This document shows positions 18,556-28,072 of a stretch of 64,000 nt of DNA, in pieces. The DNA is taken from contig NZ_SJDL01000020.1 of the NCBI RefSeq assembly GCF_004327985.1, positions 1-64,000 of the forward strand. Direction: 5' to 3'. Source of the stretch: Marinobacter halodurans. Lineage in GTDB: Bacteria; Pseudomonadota; Gammaproteobacteria; Pseudomonadales; Oleiphilaceae. Position numbers and translations under genes: made by a program. The notes under the pieces are model-generated. The model made no database searches and was not told the DNA's origin. It was given only the letters and a program-made list of their open reading frames with translations. Each line of letters starts with the position of its first letter. Position 1 is the stretch's first letter.

Positions 18556-20800
18556 ACCGGAATCATCGGGCGCTGGATCGGCCCCGTTATTCCAGCGCAT
18601 GGCGGTTATCGGGCTGGGACTCATTGGTGGTTCCCTGGCCCGTGCCGTGCGTGAAAAACGTTTGGCGGCCCGGGTTATCGGCGCCGATCAGCGAACTGAT
18701 GATCTCAGGGCCGGTGTTGAGCTGGGCGTTATTGACGAGTGGGCGCCCTCCGTCGCCGAAGCCGTGCAGGGTGCTGATCTGGTGGTTATCGCGGTGCCGG
18801 TGCGCGCCATGGAGAGCGTGCTGGCCGAGATTCAGCCGCACCTGTCCGGGGACGTTTTGCTGACCGATGTCGGCAGCACCAAGACCAGCTTTGTGCAGGC
18901 GGTCGAATCGGTGTTCGGGTGCTGGCCGGACTGGGTTATTCCCGGCCATCCCATCGCCGGCTCGGAAAAGAGCGGCATTACCGCCGCGACCGCGGATCTG
19001 TTTGAAAAACACAAGGTTATCCTGACGCCCTCCGAACAGGGCGATACGTCGAAACTCCGGCGCCTGACCGAGCTTTGGGCCGGCTGTGGGGCAATGGTGC
19101 TGACCATGCCGGCGGACCGGCACGACGAAGTGCTGGCAGCCACCAGTCATCTGCCGCACCTGATCGCCTTCTCGCTGGTCGATACCCTGGCCGGGGAAAG
19201 CGATAATCTCGATATTTTCCGGTATGCCGCAGGAGGCTTCCGCGATTTTACCCGCATTGCCTCCAGCGATCCGATCATGTGGCACGATATCTTTCTCTCC
19301 AACCGGGAGGCGGTGCTCAAGGTCATCGATCACTTTACGGCGGATCTGGCAGGGTTGCGGGAGGCCATCGACACCGGGGATGGCCGCAAACTGCTTCAGG
19401 TATTCAGTCGCGCCAAGGCGGCGCGCGATCATTTTTCCAAAATGCTCTCAGGACAGGCTTACGTGACAACCATGAGTCAGAAACAGGTAACGTTCAAACT
19501 CCAGCCCGGCGGCAGCGTCCAGGGCGACATCCGGGTCCCTGGCGACAAATCCATGTCCCACCGTTCCATCATGCTGGGGGCGCTGGCTGAAGGTGTAACG
19601 GAAGTCGACGGCTTCCTGGAAGGGGAAGACAGCCTGGCGACACTGCAGGCCTTTCGCGATATGGGCGTCACGATTGAAGGGCCGGACAACGGTCACGTAC
19701 GCATCCATGGCGTCGGCCTGCATGGGCTGCAGGCGCCGCGGGCGCCGCTGTACCTGGGCAACTCCGGGACCGCGATGCGACTGTTTGCCGGCTTGCTGGC
19801 GGGACAGGCCTTCGATACTGAATTGACCGGTGACGAGAGCCTGTCCAAGCGGCCCATGGGACGTGTCGCAGATCCGCTGCGCGAAATGGGCGCGGTGATC
19901 GAGACCGCGGAGGGTGGTCGTCCGCCGCTGAAAATCCGGGGCGGCCAGGCCCTGAAAGGCATCACCTATCGCATGCCGATGGCCAGCGCCCAGGTGAAAT
20001 CCTGCCTGCTGCTGGCCGGACTGTACGCGGAAGGGGAGACCGTCGTGACCGAGCCGGCGCCCACCCGCGACCATACCGAGCGGATGCTGCAGGGTTTCGG
20101 TTATCCCGTTACCCGGGAGGGGGCGACCGCCCGGGTTCGCAGCGGCGGCAAACTGACCGGCGGTCATATCGATGTTCCGGCCGACATCTCTTCGGCGGCT
20201 TTCTTCCTGGTCGCGGCCTCCATTACACCGGGAGCCGACCTGACCCTGCGTCACGTCGGCATTAACCCGACCCGTGTCGGCGTGCTGAATATCCTGCGCC
20301 AGATGGGGGCGGACATTACCGTCGAGAACGAGCGAGAGGTAGGCGGTGAGCCGGTTGCGGACCTGCGTGTACGCCATGCGCCGCTCAAGGGCATCGCGAT
20401 CCCCGAAGACCAGGTGCCGCTGGCCATCGATGAGTTCCCGGTCCTGTTCATCGCGGCCGTTTGCGCCGAAGGGCAGACGGTACTCACCGGCGCCGAGGAA
20501 TTGCGGGTCAAGGAGAGCGATCGGATCCAGGTGATGGCGGACGGGTTGGCCGAGCTGGGAGTCAAGACGACCGTTACCGGGGATGGCATTGTCATCGACG
20601 GCGGACAGCCGATGGCGTCCGGCACCGTTGACAGCCACGGGGATCACCGGATTGCGATGGCGTTCTCCGTCGCTGCGCTGCGGGCCACGGGTGAAATCAC
20701 TATCACCGATTGCGCGAACGTGGCAACGTCCTTCCCGAATTTCCGCGAACTGGCGACAGCCGTCGGTATTCAGCTCAGCGTCGAGGAGAGTGGTTCATGA
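18548..20800 (+). CDS. tyrA-aroA: Fused prephenate dehydrogenase / EPSP synthase (TyrA-AroA)
   Basis: One 750-residue frame holds two enzymes. Residues about 1-305 are a prephenate dehydrogenase with the NAD-binding GLGLIGGS (22-29). From M309 ([18 protein letters not shown]) the rest is a complete 5-enolpyruvylshikimate-3-phosphate synthase, with GDKSMSHRS and its active-site lysine K334. The reading frame is continuous across the junction, and the same fusion is known in Pseudomonas. The AroA part shows GDKS, SAQVK, NPTR and RDHTE, the motifs described for class II EPSP synthases, with [10 protein letters not shown] at the phosphate-binding loop. The stop overlaps the cmk start (ATGA). Confidence 0.96.
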   Translation: MARPESSGAGSAPLFQRMAVIGLGLIGGSLARAVREKRLAARVIGADQRTDDLRAGVELGVIDEWAPSVAEAVQGADLVVIAVPVRAMESVLAEIQPHLSGDVLLTDVGSTKTSFVQAVESVFGCWPDWVIPGHPIAGSEKSGITAATADLFEKHKVILTPSEQGDTSKLRRLTELWAGCGAMVLTMPADRHDEVLAATSHLPHLIAFSLVDTLAGESDNLDIFRYAAGGFRDFTRIASSDPIMWHDIFLSNREAVLKVIDHFTADLAGLREAIDTGDGRKLLQVFSRAKAARDHFSKMLSGQAYVTTMSQKQVTFKLQPGGSVQGDIRVPGDKSMSHRSIMLGALAEGVTEVDGFLEGEDSLATLQAFRDMGVTIEGPDNGHVRIHGVGLHGLQAPRAPLYLGNSGTAMRLFAGLLAGQAFDTELTGDESLSKRPMGRVADPLREMGAVIETAEGGRPPLKIRGGQALKGITYRMPMASAQVKSCLLLAGLYAEGETVVTEPAPTRDHTERMLQGFGYPVTREGATARVRSGGKLTGGHIDVPADISSAAFFLVAASITPGADLTLRHVGINPTRVGVLNILRQMGADITVENEREVGGEPVADLRVRHAPLKGIAIPEDQVPLAIDEFPVLFIAAVCAEGQTVLTGAEELRVKESDRIQVMADGLAELGVKTTVTGDGIVIDGGQPMASGTVDSHGDHRIAMAFSVAALRATGEITITDCANVATSFPNFRELATAVGIQLSVEESGS

Positions 20801-21471
20801 TGGACGTTCCAGTCATTGCCGTCGATGGCCCCAGTGGTTCGGGCAAGGGTACCATTACGCAGATGCTGGCGCGCCGCCTGGGCTATCACCTGCTCGACAG
20901 CGGTGCGCTCTATCGCTTGACAGCATTGGCGGCGCAGCGTCAGGGTGTTTCTTATGAGGACGTCGACGGGCTGGCCCGCGTTGCCGGATCACTCGATGTG
21001 GCGTTTCAGCCGACACCGCCAGGCGAACCGGCGCGCGTTTTGCTCGACGGTCAGGATGTGACGTCCGAAATCCGCACCGAGACTTGCGGCGACAACGCGT
21101 CCAAAGTGGCGGTGATCCAGCCGGTGCGGGATGCGCTGTTGCAACGTCAGCGCGATTTCTGCCAGCCCCCCGGACTGGTGGCTGACGGCCGTGACATGGG
21201 GACGGTGGTCTTTCCGGACGCGACGGTCAAGATTTTCCTCACGGCGAGCGCCGAGGAGCGCGCCCGGAGGCGCCATCAGCAGTTGCTGGAAGCGGGTGTC
21301 GATGTTAGTATTGACGCCCTTTTAGACGAGATACGGGCACGTGACGACCGGGATATGAACCGGGCGAGTGCTCCGCTTAGACCCGCCGATGATGCGCAAG
21401 TCATTGACTCGACGGGATTAAGCATAGAAGAGGTGTTGGGGAAGGTGATGGCAGCAGCAGGCCAGGCCTAA
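20797..21471 (+). CDS. cmk: Cytidylate kinase
   Basis: The 224-residue enzyme phosphorylates CMP and dCMP. Its P-loop is GPSGSGKGT (residues 11-19), and [14 protein letters not shown] and the LID segment RARRRHQQL are typical. The ATG at 20797 overlaps the TGA of tyrA-aroA (ATGA), giving coupled translation; a second in-frame ATG follows directly. The frame is open upstream to 20710, but that part lies inside aroA. rpsA follows 131 bases downstream, an order conserved across gammaproteobacteria. Confidence 0.95.
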   Translation: MMDVPVIAVDGPSGSGKGTITQMLARRLGYHLLDSGALYRLTALAAQRQGVSYEDVDGLARVAGSLDVAFQPTPPGEPARVLLDGQDVTSEIRTETCGDNASKVAVIQPVRDALLQRQRDFCQPPGLVADGRDMGTVVFPDATVKIFLTASAEERARRRHQQLLEAGVDVSIDALLDEIRARDDRDMNRASAPLRPADDAQVIDSTGLSIEEVLGKVMAAAGQA

Positions 21472-21602
21472 CCGCACCCTTTTGTCGTTGGAAGCTGGAA
21501 ATCTGTGTTGTACGCCAGCCTTTGGCAGGTTTCCGGTAAATTTGAACAGACCGTGTTGCTGGTAGCACGGAGAACACTTGCGTTGATCACATAGGACACA
21601 TA

Positions 21603-23294
21603 ATGAGCGAGAGCTTTGCGGATCTTTTTGAAGAAAGCCTGAAAGAAATTGACATGCAACCGGGTTCCATTGTCCAGGGAACCGTGGTTGATATCGACAA
21701 CGACTGGGTCACTGTTAACGCAGGCCTGAAGTCGGAAGGCGCGATTCCTGCCAGTCAGTTCCTGAACGACAAGGGCGAGCTGGAAATCCAGATTGGTGAC
21801 GTTGTCGATGTGGCTCTCGACGCGGTTGAAGACGGTTTCGGTGCAACCCGTCTGTCCCGCGAGAAAGCCAAGCGCGCTGAAGCCTGGAAGGTTCTCGAGA
21901 AGAGCTTCGAGGCGGAAGAGGTTGTTAAAGGTGTGATCAACGGCAAGGTCAAAGGCGGCTTTACAGTCGACCTGAGCGGCATCCGTGCCTTCCTGCCGGG
22001 TTCCCTGGTTGACGTTCGCCCGGTTCGCGATACCGCGCACCTGGAGAACAAAGAGCTTGAATTCAAGGTGATCAAGCTGGACCAGAAGCGCAACAACGTG
22101 GTGGTATCCCGTCGTGCGGTCCTGGAGGCTGAAAACAGCGCCGAGCGTGAAGCGCTGCTGGAAACCCTGACCGAAGGTCTGGAAATCAAGGGTATCGTCA
22201 AGAACCTGACCGACTACGGCGCGTTCGTGGACCTGGGTGGTGTTGATGGCCTGCTGCACATCACTGATATGGCCTGGAAGCGCATCAAGCATCCGAGCGA
22301 AATCGTGAACGTTGGCGACGAAATCACCGTCAAGGTCCTGAAGTTCGATCGCGAGCGTAACCGTGTGTCCCTGGGTCTGAAGCAACTGGGCGAAGATCCC
22401 TGGGTCGATATCAAGGGTCGTTATCCGGAAGGTCACAAGGTCAACGCACGTGTGACCAACCTGACCGACTACGGCTGCTTTGCCGAGCTGGAAGAGGGTG
22501 TTGAAGGTCTGGTTCACGTCTCCGAAATGGACTGGACCAACAAAAACATCCATCCGTCCAAGGTGGTTCAGGTTGGTGATGAAGTTGAGGTGATGATCCT
22601 CGACATCGACGAAGAGCGTCGTCGTATTTCCCTGGGCATCAAGCAGTGCATGTCCAACCCGTGGGAAGACTTCTCCAGCAACTTCAACAAGGGCGACCGC
22701 ATCACCGGCAAGATCAAGTCGATCACCGACTTCGGTATCTTCATTGGTCTGGACGGCGGCATCGACGGTCTGGTTCATCTGTCCGACATCAGCTGGAACG
22801 AGCCGGGCGAAGAAGCCGTTCGTCAGTACAAGAAGGGTGACGAAGTTGAAACCGTTATCCTGTCCGTCGATCCGGAGCGTGAGCGTATCTCCCTGGGCAT
22901 CAAGCAGCTGGAGAGCGATCCGTTTGCCGAGTTCGTTCAACTGAACGACAAGGGCTCCATCGTGAAAGGTACTGTAACAGCCATCGATGCGAAGTCTGCT
23001 ACTGTCGCTCTGAACGACGAAGTCGAGGCTGTCCTGAAAGCGTCTGAAATCAGCCGTGACCGCGTTGAAGACGCGCGCAACGTGCTGAACGAGGGCGACG
23101 AAGTTGAAGCCAAGATCATCAGCATCGATCGCAAGAACCGCGTCATCAACCTGTCCGTGAAGTCCAAGGACGTTGAAGACGACAAGGCTGCGCTGCAGAG
23201 CGTTCGCGAGAAATCTGCCGAAACGTCAGGTGCCACCACCATCGGTGACCTGATCAAGGAGCAGATGCAGCAGCAGAATGCCAATAAGGAATAA
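21603..23294 (+). CDS. rpsA: 30S ribosomal protein S1
   Basis: The 563-residue protein has six S1 RNA-binding domains. The first two are divergent and bind the ribosome; the later four show the repeated patterns [35 protein letters not shown] and RISLGIKQ. S1 recruits mRNAs to the 30S subunit. The end ([22 protein letters not shown]) is the usual gammaproteobacterial tail. The 131-base leader before it may hold a promoter and the S1 autoregulatory target, but I could not define these. A strong terminator follows. Confidence 0.98.
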   Translation: MSESFADLFEESLKEIDMQPGSIVQGTVVDIDNDWVTVNAGLKSEGAIPASQFLNDKGELEIQIGDVVDVALDAVEDGFGATRLSREKAKRAEAWKVLEKSFEAEEVVKGVINGKVKGGFTVDLSGIRAFLPGSLVDVRPVRDTAHLENKELEFKVIKLDQKRNNVVVSRRAVLEAENSAEREALLETLTEGLEIKGIVKNLTDYGAFVDLGGVDGLLHITDMAWKRIKHPSEIVNVGDEITVKVLKFDRERNRVSLGLKQLGEDPWVDIKGRYPEGHKVNARVTNLTDYGCFAELEEGVEGLVHVSEMDWTNKNIHPSKVVQVGDEVEVMILDIDEERRRISLGIKQCMSNPWEDFSSNFNKGDRITGKIKSITDFGIFIGLDGGIDGLVHLSDISWNEPGEEAVRQYKKGDEVETVILSVDPERERISLGIKQLESDPFAEFVQLNDKGSIVKGTVTAIDAKSATVALNDEVEAVLKASEISRDRVEDARNVLNEGDEVEAKIISIDRKNRVINLSVKSKDVEDDKAALQSVREKSAETSGATTIGDLIKEQMQQQNANKE

Positions 23295-23315
23295 TTGGCA
23301 GATTTGTTGAAATGT

Positions 23316-23348
23316 AAAAAAACGGGCTGTAACAGCCCGTTTTTTTTG
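23316..23348 (+). terminator. Factor-independent terminator of rpsA
   Basis: AACGGGCTG (23321-23329) pairs with CAGCCCGTT (23333-23341), separated by TAA and followed by a run of T, with A residues on the left side. A second T run continues at 23351-23358. The 274 bases between here and ihfB hold no gene; a lone TTGACA lies at 23450 without a clear -10 partner. Confidence 0.92.
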
Positions 23349-23622
23349 TCTTTTTTTTGGGTTTAGCTAAACTACTGGCAAGAGGGGCAGGTGGGTTGTT
23401 TCCGGTAAGTCCCCGATATAAGGGAATCTCTTTGGGTCGAGCTGATGTCTTGACAACGTGAGGCGAACTTTGGACGGTTCGTACATACGAATGTCAGGAT
23501 GGGCCCTGGGATAGGTGTGTCGCAATCATGAGCCCATTTGCAGGGTTGCGTGCGCCACCGAGGAACGAGTCAGTGCTTTCTCAGGGGCTGATTTCGCGAT
23601 AAGAATCAGAAGGAATGATCGC

Positions 23623-23919
23623 ATGACAAAGTCTGAGCTGGTTGAGCTGATTGCTTCCAAGCAGACACAACTGTCCGTGAAAGATGTCGAGCTTGCCGTT
23701 AAAACCATCATCGAACATATGTCTCAATCGCTGGCCGAAGGGCAGCGGATCGAGATCCGCGGTTTCGGTAGTTTTTCTCTTCATCACCGGGCGGCCCGAA
23801 CGGGGCGCAATCCAAAGACGGGTGAAGCGGTGCAGCTTCCCGCCAAGCATGTTCCGCATTTCAAGCCAGGCAAGGAGTTGCGTGAACAGGTCGATGACAG
23901 CATGAAGAGCGGTTACTGA
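23623..23919 (+). CDS. ihfB: Integration host factor, beta subunit
   Basis: The 98-residue protein is a DNA-bending nucleoid protein of the HU/IHF family. It has [14 protein letters not shown] at the start and the arm [22 protein letters not shown] that inserts a proline into the DNA minor groove. The ATG at 23623 is preceded by AAGGAATG, and 98 residues is the usual IHF-beta length, so the open frame back to 23515 is not coding. Its place after rpsA is conserved. Confidence 0.96.
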   Translation: MTKSELVELIASKQTQLSVKDVELAVKTIIEHMSQSLAEGQRIEIRGFGSFSLHHRAARTGRNPKTGEAVQLPAKHVPHFKPGKELREQVDDSMKSGY

Positions 23920-24037
23920 GACGGGTTCCGGAGCAGAGCATCGAGTGTAGCGTTGCAGGTGCGTATTCCGGGAATGTCCTGTGCTACCATGATGAGCCCC
24001 ACCGCAACGGACGCTAACCATTCGGGAGCCGTTATCT

Positions 24038-24340
24038 ATGGCCTGGCTGCAAAAGGTGATTATTGGCCTTGTCGTGATCTTTCTGATCCTGGTTGCCTTA
24101 GTTTTTTCCCTGAATAATCAGGTCTCAGTTTCACTCAATTTCCTGTTTTTCGAGACGGCAGCCTACGGCATTGCCTTCTGGCTGATATTGGCTTTTGTGG
24201 CGGGCGGCGTCATCGGAATGCTGTTAACCTCACTGGCCATGATCCGCACGTCTGTCAGCAAGCGGCATCTTCAGAAAAAGCTGGCGCAGACCGAAAAGCA
24301 GCTTGAGAAAGCCAGGTTGGAAGCCGGCCGGAATCCCTGA
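24038..24340 (+). CDS. lapA: LapA, lipopolysaccharide assembly membrane protein
   Basis: The 100-residue protein has two membrane helices (about residues 6-28 and 43-68) and a charged coiled tail (KRHLQKKLAQTEKQLEKARLEAG), the layout of LapA (DUF1049). LapA works with LapB in controlling LPS synthesis at the inner membrane. The stop overlaps the lapB start by one base (TGATG), so the two are cotranslated. Confidence 0.92.
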   Translation: MAWLQKVIIGLVVIFLILVALVFSLNNQVSVSLNFLFFETAAYGIAFWLILAFVAGGVIGMLLTSLAMIRTSVSKRHLQKKLAQTEKQLEKARLEAGRNP

Positions 24341-25509
24341 TGGAAACAGTGCTTCATTGGCTGCTCCTGGTTGTTGCCGTTGCAGCGGGTTGGTTTATGG
24401 GTCGATGGGGGCGTCATGACGGTGGCCGCCATCCGAGAATCGATGATGAGGAAACCGTCCGGGATCGTCTCCAGTTCCTGTTTACCAATTACTCCGACGA
24501 AGCCATCGAGAATTTCGTCCAGTCACTGGCCGTCAATCGTGAGACCGTCAGCCTGCATCTGTCCGTTGGGGCGCATTTCCGTCTGAAAGGGGAAACCGAG
24601 CGGGCCATCGTTATCCACCAGAACCTGCTCGCCCGACCGGAGCTGCCCACCCGTTACTCGCCCCAGGTGACCTACGAACTCGCCATGGACTACATGACGG
24701 CTGGCCTGTTGGACCGGGCCGAATCCCTCTTTCATCAGTTGTTGGGCAGTCGGGACTACAGTCGCCAGGCTGCCGACCAACTGATCGAGCTCTATCAGCA
24801 GGAGCGCGAGTGGGACAAGGCGCGGCAGGTGGCCAGCACGCTGACGGTGGGCTACCCCGAGGAAGAGCTCAAGAAGCAGCTTGCCTACCTGACCTGTGAG
24901 CTGGCGGAGGATGCCCTGCGTCAGGATGATCGCTGGGGAGCCCAGAAGCTGGTCAAGAACGCGCTTGAGCAGGACAGGACGTGCGTACGGGCCAGCTTCC
25001 TGCAAGCGGATATACATCGGCGGCAGGGGAATCTGTCGGAAGTCAGTCAGTCCCTGTTCCGGGTGTTTGATCAGAATCCGTCCTTTGGCCCTGAGGCCAT
25101 CGACCGGCTGATGAAACTGGCCCGGGAAAAAGGCGATGTGGCCCGTCTTGGGCGCCGTTTGCGTAAGCTTTACGAGAGCTGGCCGAGTACCAGTCTGCTG
25201 CTGGCGCTGGTCGAGTCCGTGGAGCGCAGCAATGGCCGTCTGGCTGCCATTGATCTGCTGCGCGAGGAGCTGGAGATTCGTCCCAGTCTGAAAGGCTTGC
25301 TGCGGCTCGTGGAAATGGCCGGTTACGAGAAGGGAATGACGACCGACGAAGGGCGCCTGGTGAGCCGCATGGGGCAGATGCTGCTGTCGAACCGCCCGAT
25401 ATACCGCTGCATCAGCTGTGGGTTCGAGGGGCGCCAGTTGCACTGGCTCTGCCCCAGCTGCAAGCGGTGGGAGAAAGTCCAGCCGATCCAGGGCGTGGAA
25501 GCGGAATAA
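24340..25509 (+). CDS. lapB: LapB (YciM), LPS assembly and LpxC-degradation regulator
   Basis: The 389-residue protein has an N-terminal membrane anchor (LHWLLLVVAVAAGWFMG), a long series of tetratricopeptide repeats, and a C-terminal rubredoxin-like zinc site (YRCISCGFEGRQLHWLCPSCKRW, two Cys-x2-Cys pairs). LapB recruits FtsH to LpxC and links LPS supply to demand. The length is the usual 389 residues. It follows lapA with a one-base overlap; pyrF comes 69 bases later on the same strand. Confidence 0.95.
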   Translation: METVLHWLLLVVAVAAGWFMGRWGRHDGGRHPRIDDEETVRDRLQFLFTNYSDEAIENFVQSLAVNRETVSLHLSVGAHFRLKGETERAIVIHQNLLARPELPTRYSPQVTYELAMDYMTAGLLDRAESLFHQLLGSRDYSRQAADQLIELYQQEREWDKARQVASTLTVGYPEEELKKQLAYLTCELAEDALRQDDRWGAQKLVKNALEQDRTCVRASFLQADIHRRQGNLSEVSQSLFRVFDQNPSFGPEAIDRLMKLAREKGDVARLGRRLRKLYESWPSTSLLLALVESVERSNGRLAAIDLLREELEIRPSLKGLLRLVEMAGYEKGMTTDEGRLVSRMGQMLLSNRPIYRCISCGFEGRQLHWLCPSCKRWEKVQPIQGVEAE

Positions 25510-25578
25510 CCGACGAATTTTCGCAGAGGGCCGGCGAAAGCGGCTGGTCGTTTGCCGCAGGAATGTGTGAGGTGAGAT

Positions 25579-26304
25579 ATGCAAGATCGTAATGCCGAGT
25601 TGGGGCCGCGGATTATCGTGGCGCTGGATTTTGCCAGCCAGTCTGAGGCACTTTCCCTGGTGGATTCGCTCGACCCGGCGCTGTGCCGCCTCAAGGTGGG
25701 CAAGGAAATGTTCACCCGATTCGGGCCGAGCCTGGTCAAGGAGCTTCATAATCGCGGCTTCGAAGTTTTCCTGGACCTGAAGTTCCACGATATCCCCAAT
25801 ACCACTTCCGCGGCCGTGGCCGCTGCCGCCGACCTGGGGGTGTGGATGGTCAACGTGCATGCTTCCGGTGGGGAGACCATGATGGCGGCCTGCCGGGAGC
25901 GCCTGGAGAGCTTCGGAGCGGACCGCCCCCTCCTGATCGCTGTGACGGTGCTCACCAGCATGACGGCGGACGACCTGAAGGGGCTGGGGATTAGCGATTC
26001 GCCTGAGGCCCATGTCTCGCGCCTGGCGGCCATGACCTACAATGCTGGTCTCGATGGCGTCGTCTGCTCGGCACAGGAGGCGTCCATGCTGCGTTCCGAG
26101 CAGGGTGGGCGCTTCCGTCTGGTGACCCCCGGCATCCGTCCGACATTTGCCGCTCAGGGCGACCAGCAGCGGATCATGACGCCTTCCGACGCACTGCGTG
26201 CGGGCAGTGATTATCTGGTGATCGGCCGGCCGATTACCCAGGCCGGTGATCCACTCGCCGCGCTGGAGGAAATCCAGGCGGAGATCCGCCTGGACGAGGA
26301 ATAG
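25579..26304 (+). CDS. pyrF: Orotidine 5'-phosphate decarboxylase
   Basis: The 241-residue enzyme makes UMP from OMP, the last step of pyrimidine synthesis. The signature [16 protein letters not shown] includes the catalytic lysine K68. The C-terminal phosphate-binding segment [14 protein letters not shown] is present. pyrF downstream of lapB is a known gammaproteobacterial order. A bidirectional terminator lies about 160 bases on; between them is a GC hairpin (CGCCCCGG/CCGGGGCG, 26332-26352). Confidence 0.97.
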   Translation: MQDRNAELGPRIIVALDFASQSEALSLVDSLDPALCRLKVGKEMFTRFGPSLVKELHNRGFEVFLDLKFHDIPNTTSAAVAAAADLGVWMVNVHASGGETMMAACRERLESFGADRPLLIAVTVLTSMTADDLKGLGISDSPEAHVSRLAAMTYNAGLDGVVCSAQEASMLRSEQGGRFRLVTPGIRPTFAAQGDQQRIMTPSDALRAGSDYLVIGRPITQAGDPLAALEEIQAEIRLDEE

Positions 26305-26458
26305 GCTGGAGCATTGTTTCGGCTATCCATGCGCCCCGGAGTTCCCGGGGCGTTCCCGTTTGGGCCGATGGTCCGGTAGCTGTGTTGTTCGTTGCTTGAG
26401 GTGGGGTGTCGGAGCAGGTTGCCCGCCGTGCCGGCTGCAATGATGGGGCATCGGACAC

Positions 26459-26488
26459 AAAAAAAGCCGCTGGGATCAGCGGCTTTTT
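26459..26488. terminator. Bidirectional terminator between pyrF and tRNA-Asn
   Basis: GCCGCTG (26466-26472) and CAGCGGC (26477-26483) form a seven-bp stem with a GGAT loop, flanked by A7 on the left and T5 on the right. It can end pyrF transcription on the plus strand and tRNA-Asn transcription on the minus strand. Confidence 0.9.
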
Positions 26489-26495
26489 GAAATAT

Positions 26496-26571
26496 TGGCT
26501 CCCCGAGCTGGGCTCGAACCAGCGACAAACGGATTAACAGTCCGTTGCTCTACCAACTGAGCTATCGGGGA
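26496..26571 (-). tRNA. tRNA-Asn (anticodon GTT), copy 1
   Basis: Read on the minus strand, 76 bases fold into a full cloverleaf: acceptor TCCCCGA/TCGGGGA, D arm GCTCAGTTGGTAGAGC, anticodon stem ACGGA/TCCGT with loop CTGTTAA (anticodon GTT), five-base variable loop TTGTC, T arm GCTGG-TTCGAGC-CCAGC, discriminator G and an encoded CCA. It is identical to the copy at 41444-41519. Confidence 0.98.
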
Positions 26572-26594
26572 ACGTCGTCAGTGACGAGGCGCGT

Positions 26595-26623
26595 ATATTA
26601 CGGCGGCGCCCCATCACCGTCAA
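26595..26623 (-). promoter_or_regulatory. Sigma-70 promoter of tRNA-Asn copy 1
   Basis: On the minus strand TTGACG, a 17-base spacer and TAATAT lie 23 bases before the mature tRNA 5' end. This is close to consensus and well placed for a short 5' leader. Confidence 0.85.
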
Positions 26624-26673
26624 CCCCCTAATCAATAAACCTTTTATGTTTTCTCAAGGGGGATCGAACCGGC

Positions 26674-27858
26674 TTAACCCAGTACCTTTTTCAGGCGTTC
26701 GACGGCCTTCTGCAGGTTCTCCATACTCGTGGCGAAGCTCAACCGCATATGGCCAGGCGCACCGAAGGCGGAGCCGGGAACCAGGGCCACTCCGGCCTCC
26801 TTGAGCAGCATCTCGGCCAGTTCCACGTCGTTCGAGACACCGTCGCGTGCATCGATAGCGCCCTGGAAACTCGGGAACACGTAGAAGGTGCCGTCGCCCT
26901 TCAGGCACTCGACGCCGTGAATGCCGTTCAGGGCGTCCACCAGATAGTCGTGGCGTTCCTTGAAGGCCTTGACCATCTCGCCCACACACTCCTGCGGACC
27001 TTCCAGCGCGGCCTGCGCCGCCGCCTGGGAGATGGAGCAGGGGTTGGACGTGCTCTGGGACTGGATCTTCTTCATGGCCCCGATGATCCTGGCCGGACCG
27101 GCGGCATAGCCGATGCGCCAGCCGGTCATGGAATAGGCCTTGGAAACACCGTTCAGCACGAAGGTGCGATCGTACAGTTCCGGTGTGGCGTTCAGGATGT
27201 TGCAGAACGGCTGACCGGTCCACAGGATCGGTTCGTACATGTCGTCCGTCGCAATCATCACCTGGGGGTGCTTTTTCAGGACCTCGCCAATCGCCTTCAG
27301 TTCATCCATGCTGTAGGCCATGCCGCTCGGGTTGGACGGGCTGTTCAGGACGAACAGGCGCGTTTTGTCGGTAATGGCATCTTCCAGCTGCTGCGCGGTA
27401 ATCTTGAAGCGGCTCCCGGCTGAGGTTTCCAGGATCACGGGCCTGCCTTCCGCGACCAGCACCATATCCGGATAGGACACCCAGTACGGGGCCGGGATGA
27501 TCGCTTCGTCACCCGGGTTCAATGTGGCCAGTGCGAGGTTGAAGAAACTCTGTTTGCCACCACTTGATACCAGTATCTGGTTGGCTTCGTACTCAAGACC
27601 GTTATCGCGTTTGAACTTCTCGATAATCGCCTTCTTCAGACCCGGCGTACCGTCAACGGCGGTGTACTTGGTCTGACCGCCCTTGATGGCTTCAATGGCA
27701 GCGGCCTTGATGTGTTCGGGCGTATCGAAGTCAGGCTCACCGGCGCCGAGGCCAATAATATCCTGGCCCGCCGCACGCAGTTCCGCGGCCTTGTTGGTGA
27801 CGGCCAGGGTAGGTGAGGGCTTGATCGCTTGTACACGGCTCGAGAGTTGAAGGTCCAA
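26674..27858 (-). CDS. aspC: Aspartate aminotransferase (class I PLP aminotransferase)
   Basis: The 394-residue PLP enzyme has SRVQAIKPSPTLAVTNKAAELRAAG at the start and the PLP lysine K240 in NGVSKAYSMTGWRIGYAAG. These match the Ib-subgroup aspartate aminotransferases (about 390-400 residues), which move the amino group between aspartate and 2-oxoglutarate. Some members also act on prephenate or other substrates, so specificity is inferred. It diverges from uvrB across a 214-base gap. Confidence 0.92.
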   Translation of the reverse strand: MDLQLSSRVQAIKPSPTLAVTNKAAELRAAGQDIIGLGAGEPDFDTPEHIKAAAIEAIKGGQTKYTAVDGTPGLKKAIIEKFKRDNGLEYEANQILVSSGGKQSFFNLALATLNPGDEAIIPAPYWVSYPDMVLVAEGRPVILETSAGSRFKITAQQLEDAITDKTRLFVLNSPSNPSGMAYSMDELKAIGEVLKKHPQVMIATDDMYEPILWTGQPFCNILNATPELYDRTFVLNGVSKAYSMTGWRIGYAAGPARIIGAMKKIQSQSTSNPCSISQAAAQAALEGPQECVGEMVKAFKERHDYLVDALNGIHGVECLKGDGTFYVFPSFQGAIDARDGVSNDVELAEMLLKEAGVALVPGSAFGAPGHMRLSFATSMENLQKAVERLKKVLG

Positions 27859-28072
27859 ACTAGCGCTCCTTAAGATGCGTCATGAGGGGCCGCCCGGATG
27901 TCGGGCCGAGGAAAAATCGGCATCGATGGCCGGGGAAGCCGGAAAAAATGCAAAACGCTGTGATGTTACCATGAAGGTTTCATCAGTATAAGCTGGCACT
28001 CAGACTCCGCGGTGCCGGCTACCGGAAATCATCGCATACTGCGACCGACTGTAAAGGGGGCATTGACGCCAC

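Noticed and set aside
23450-23480. ihfB promoter from the lone TTGACA
   Set aside because: No acceptable -10 hexamer lies 16-18 bases downstream.
27859-28072. LexA box upstream of uvrB
   Set aside because: No CTG-N10-CAG match with a reasonable palindrome was found in the gap.
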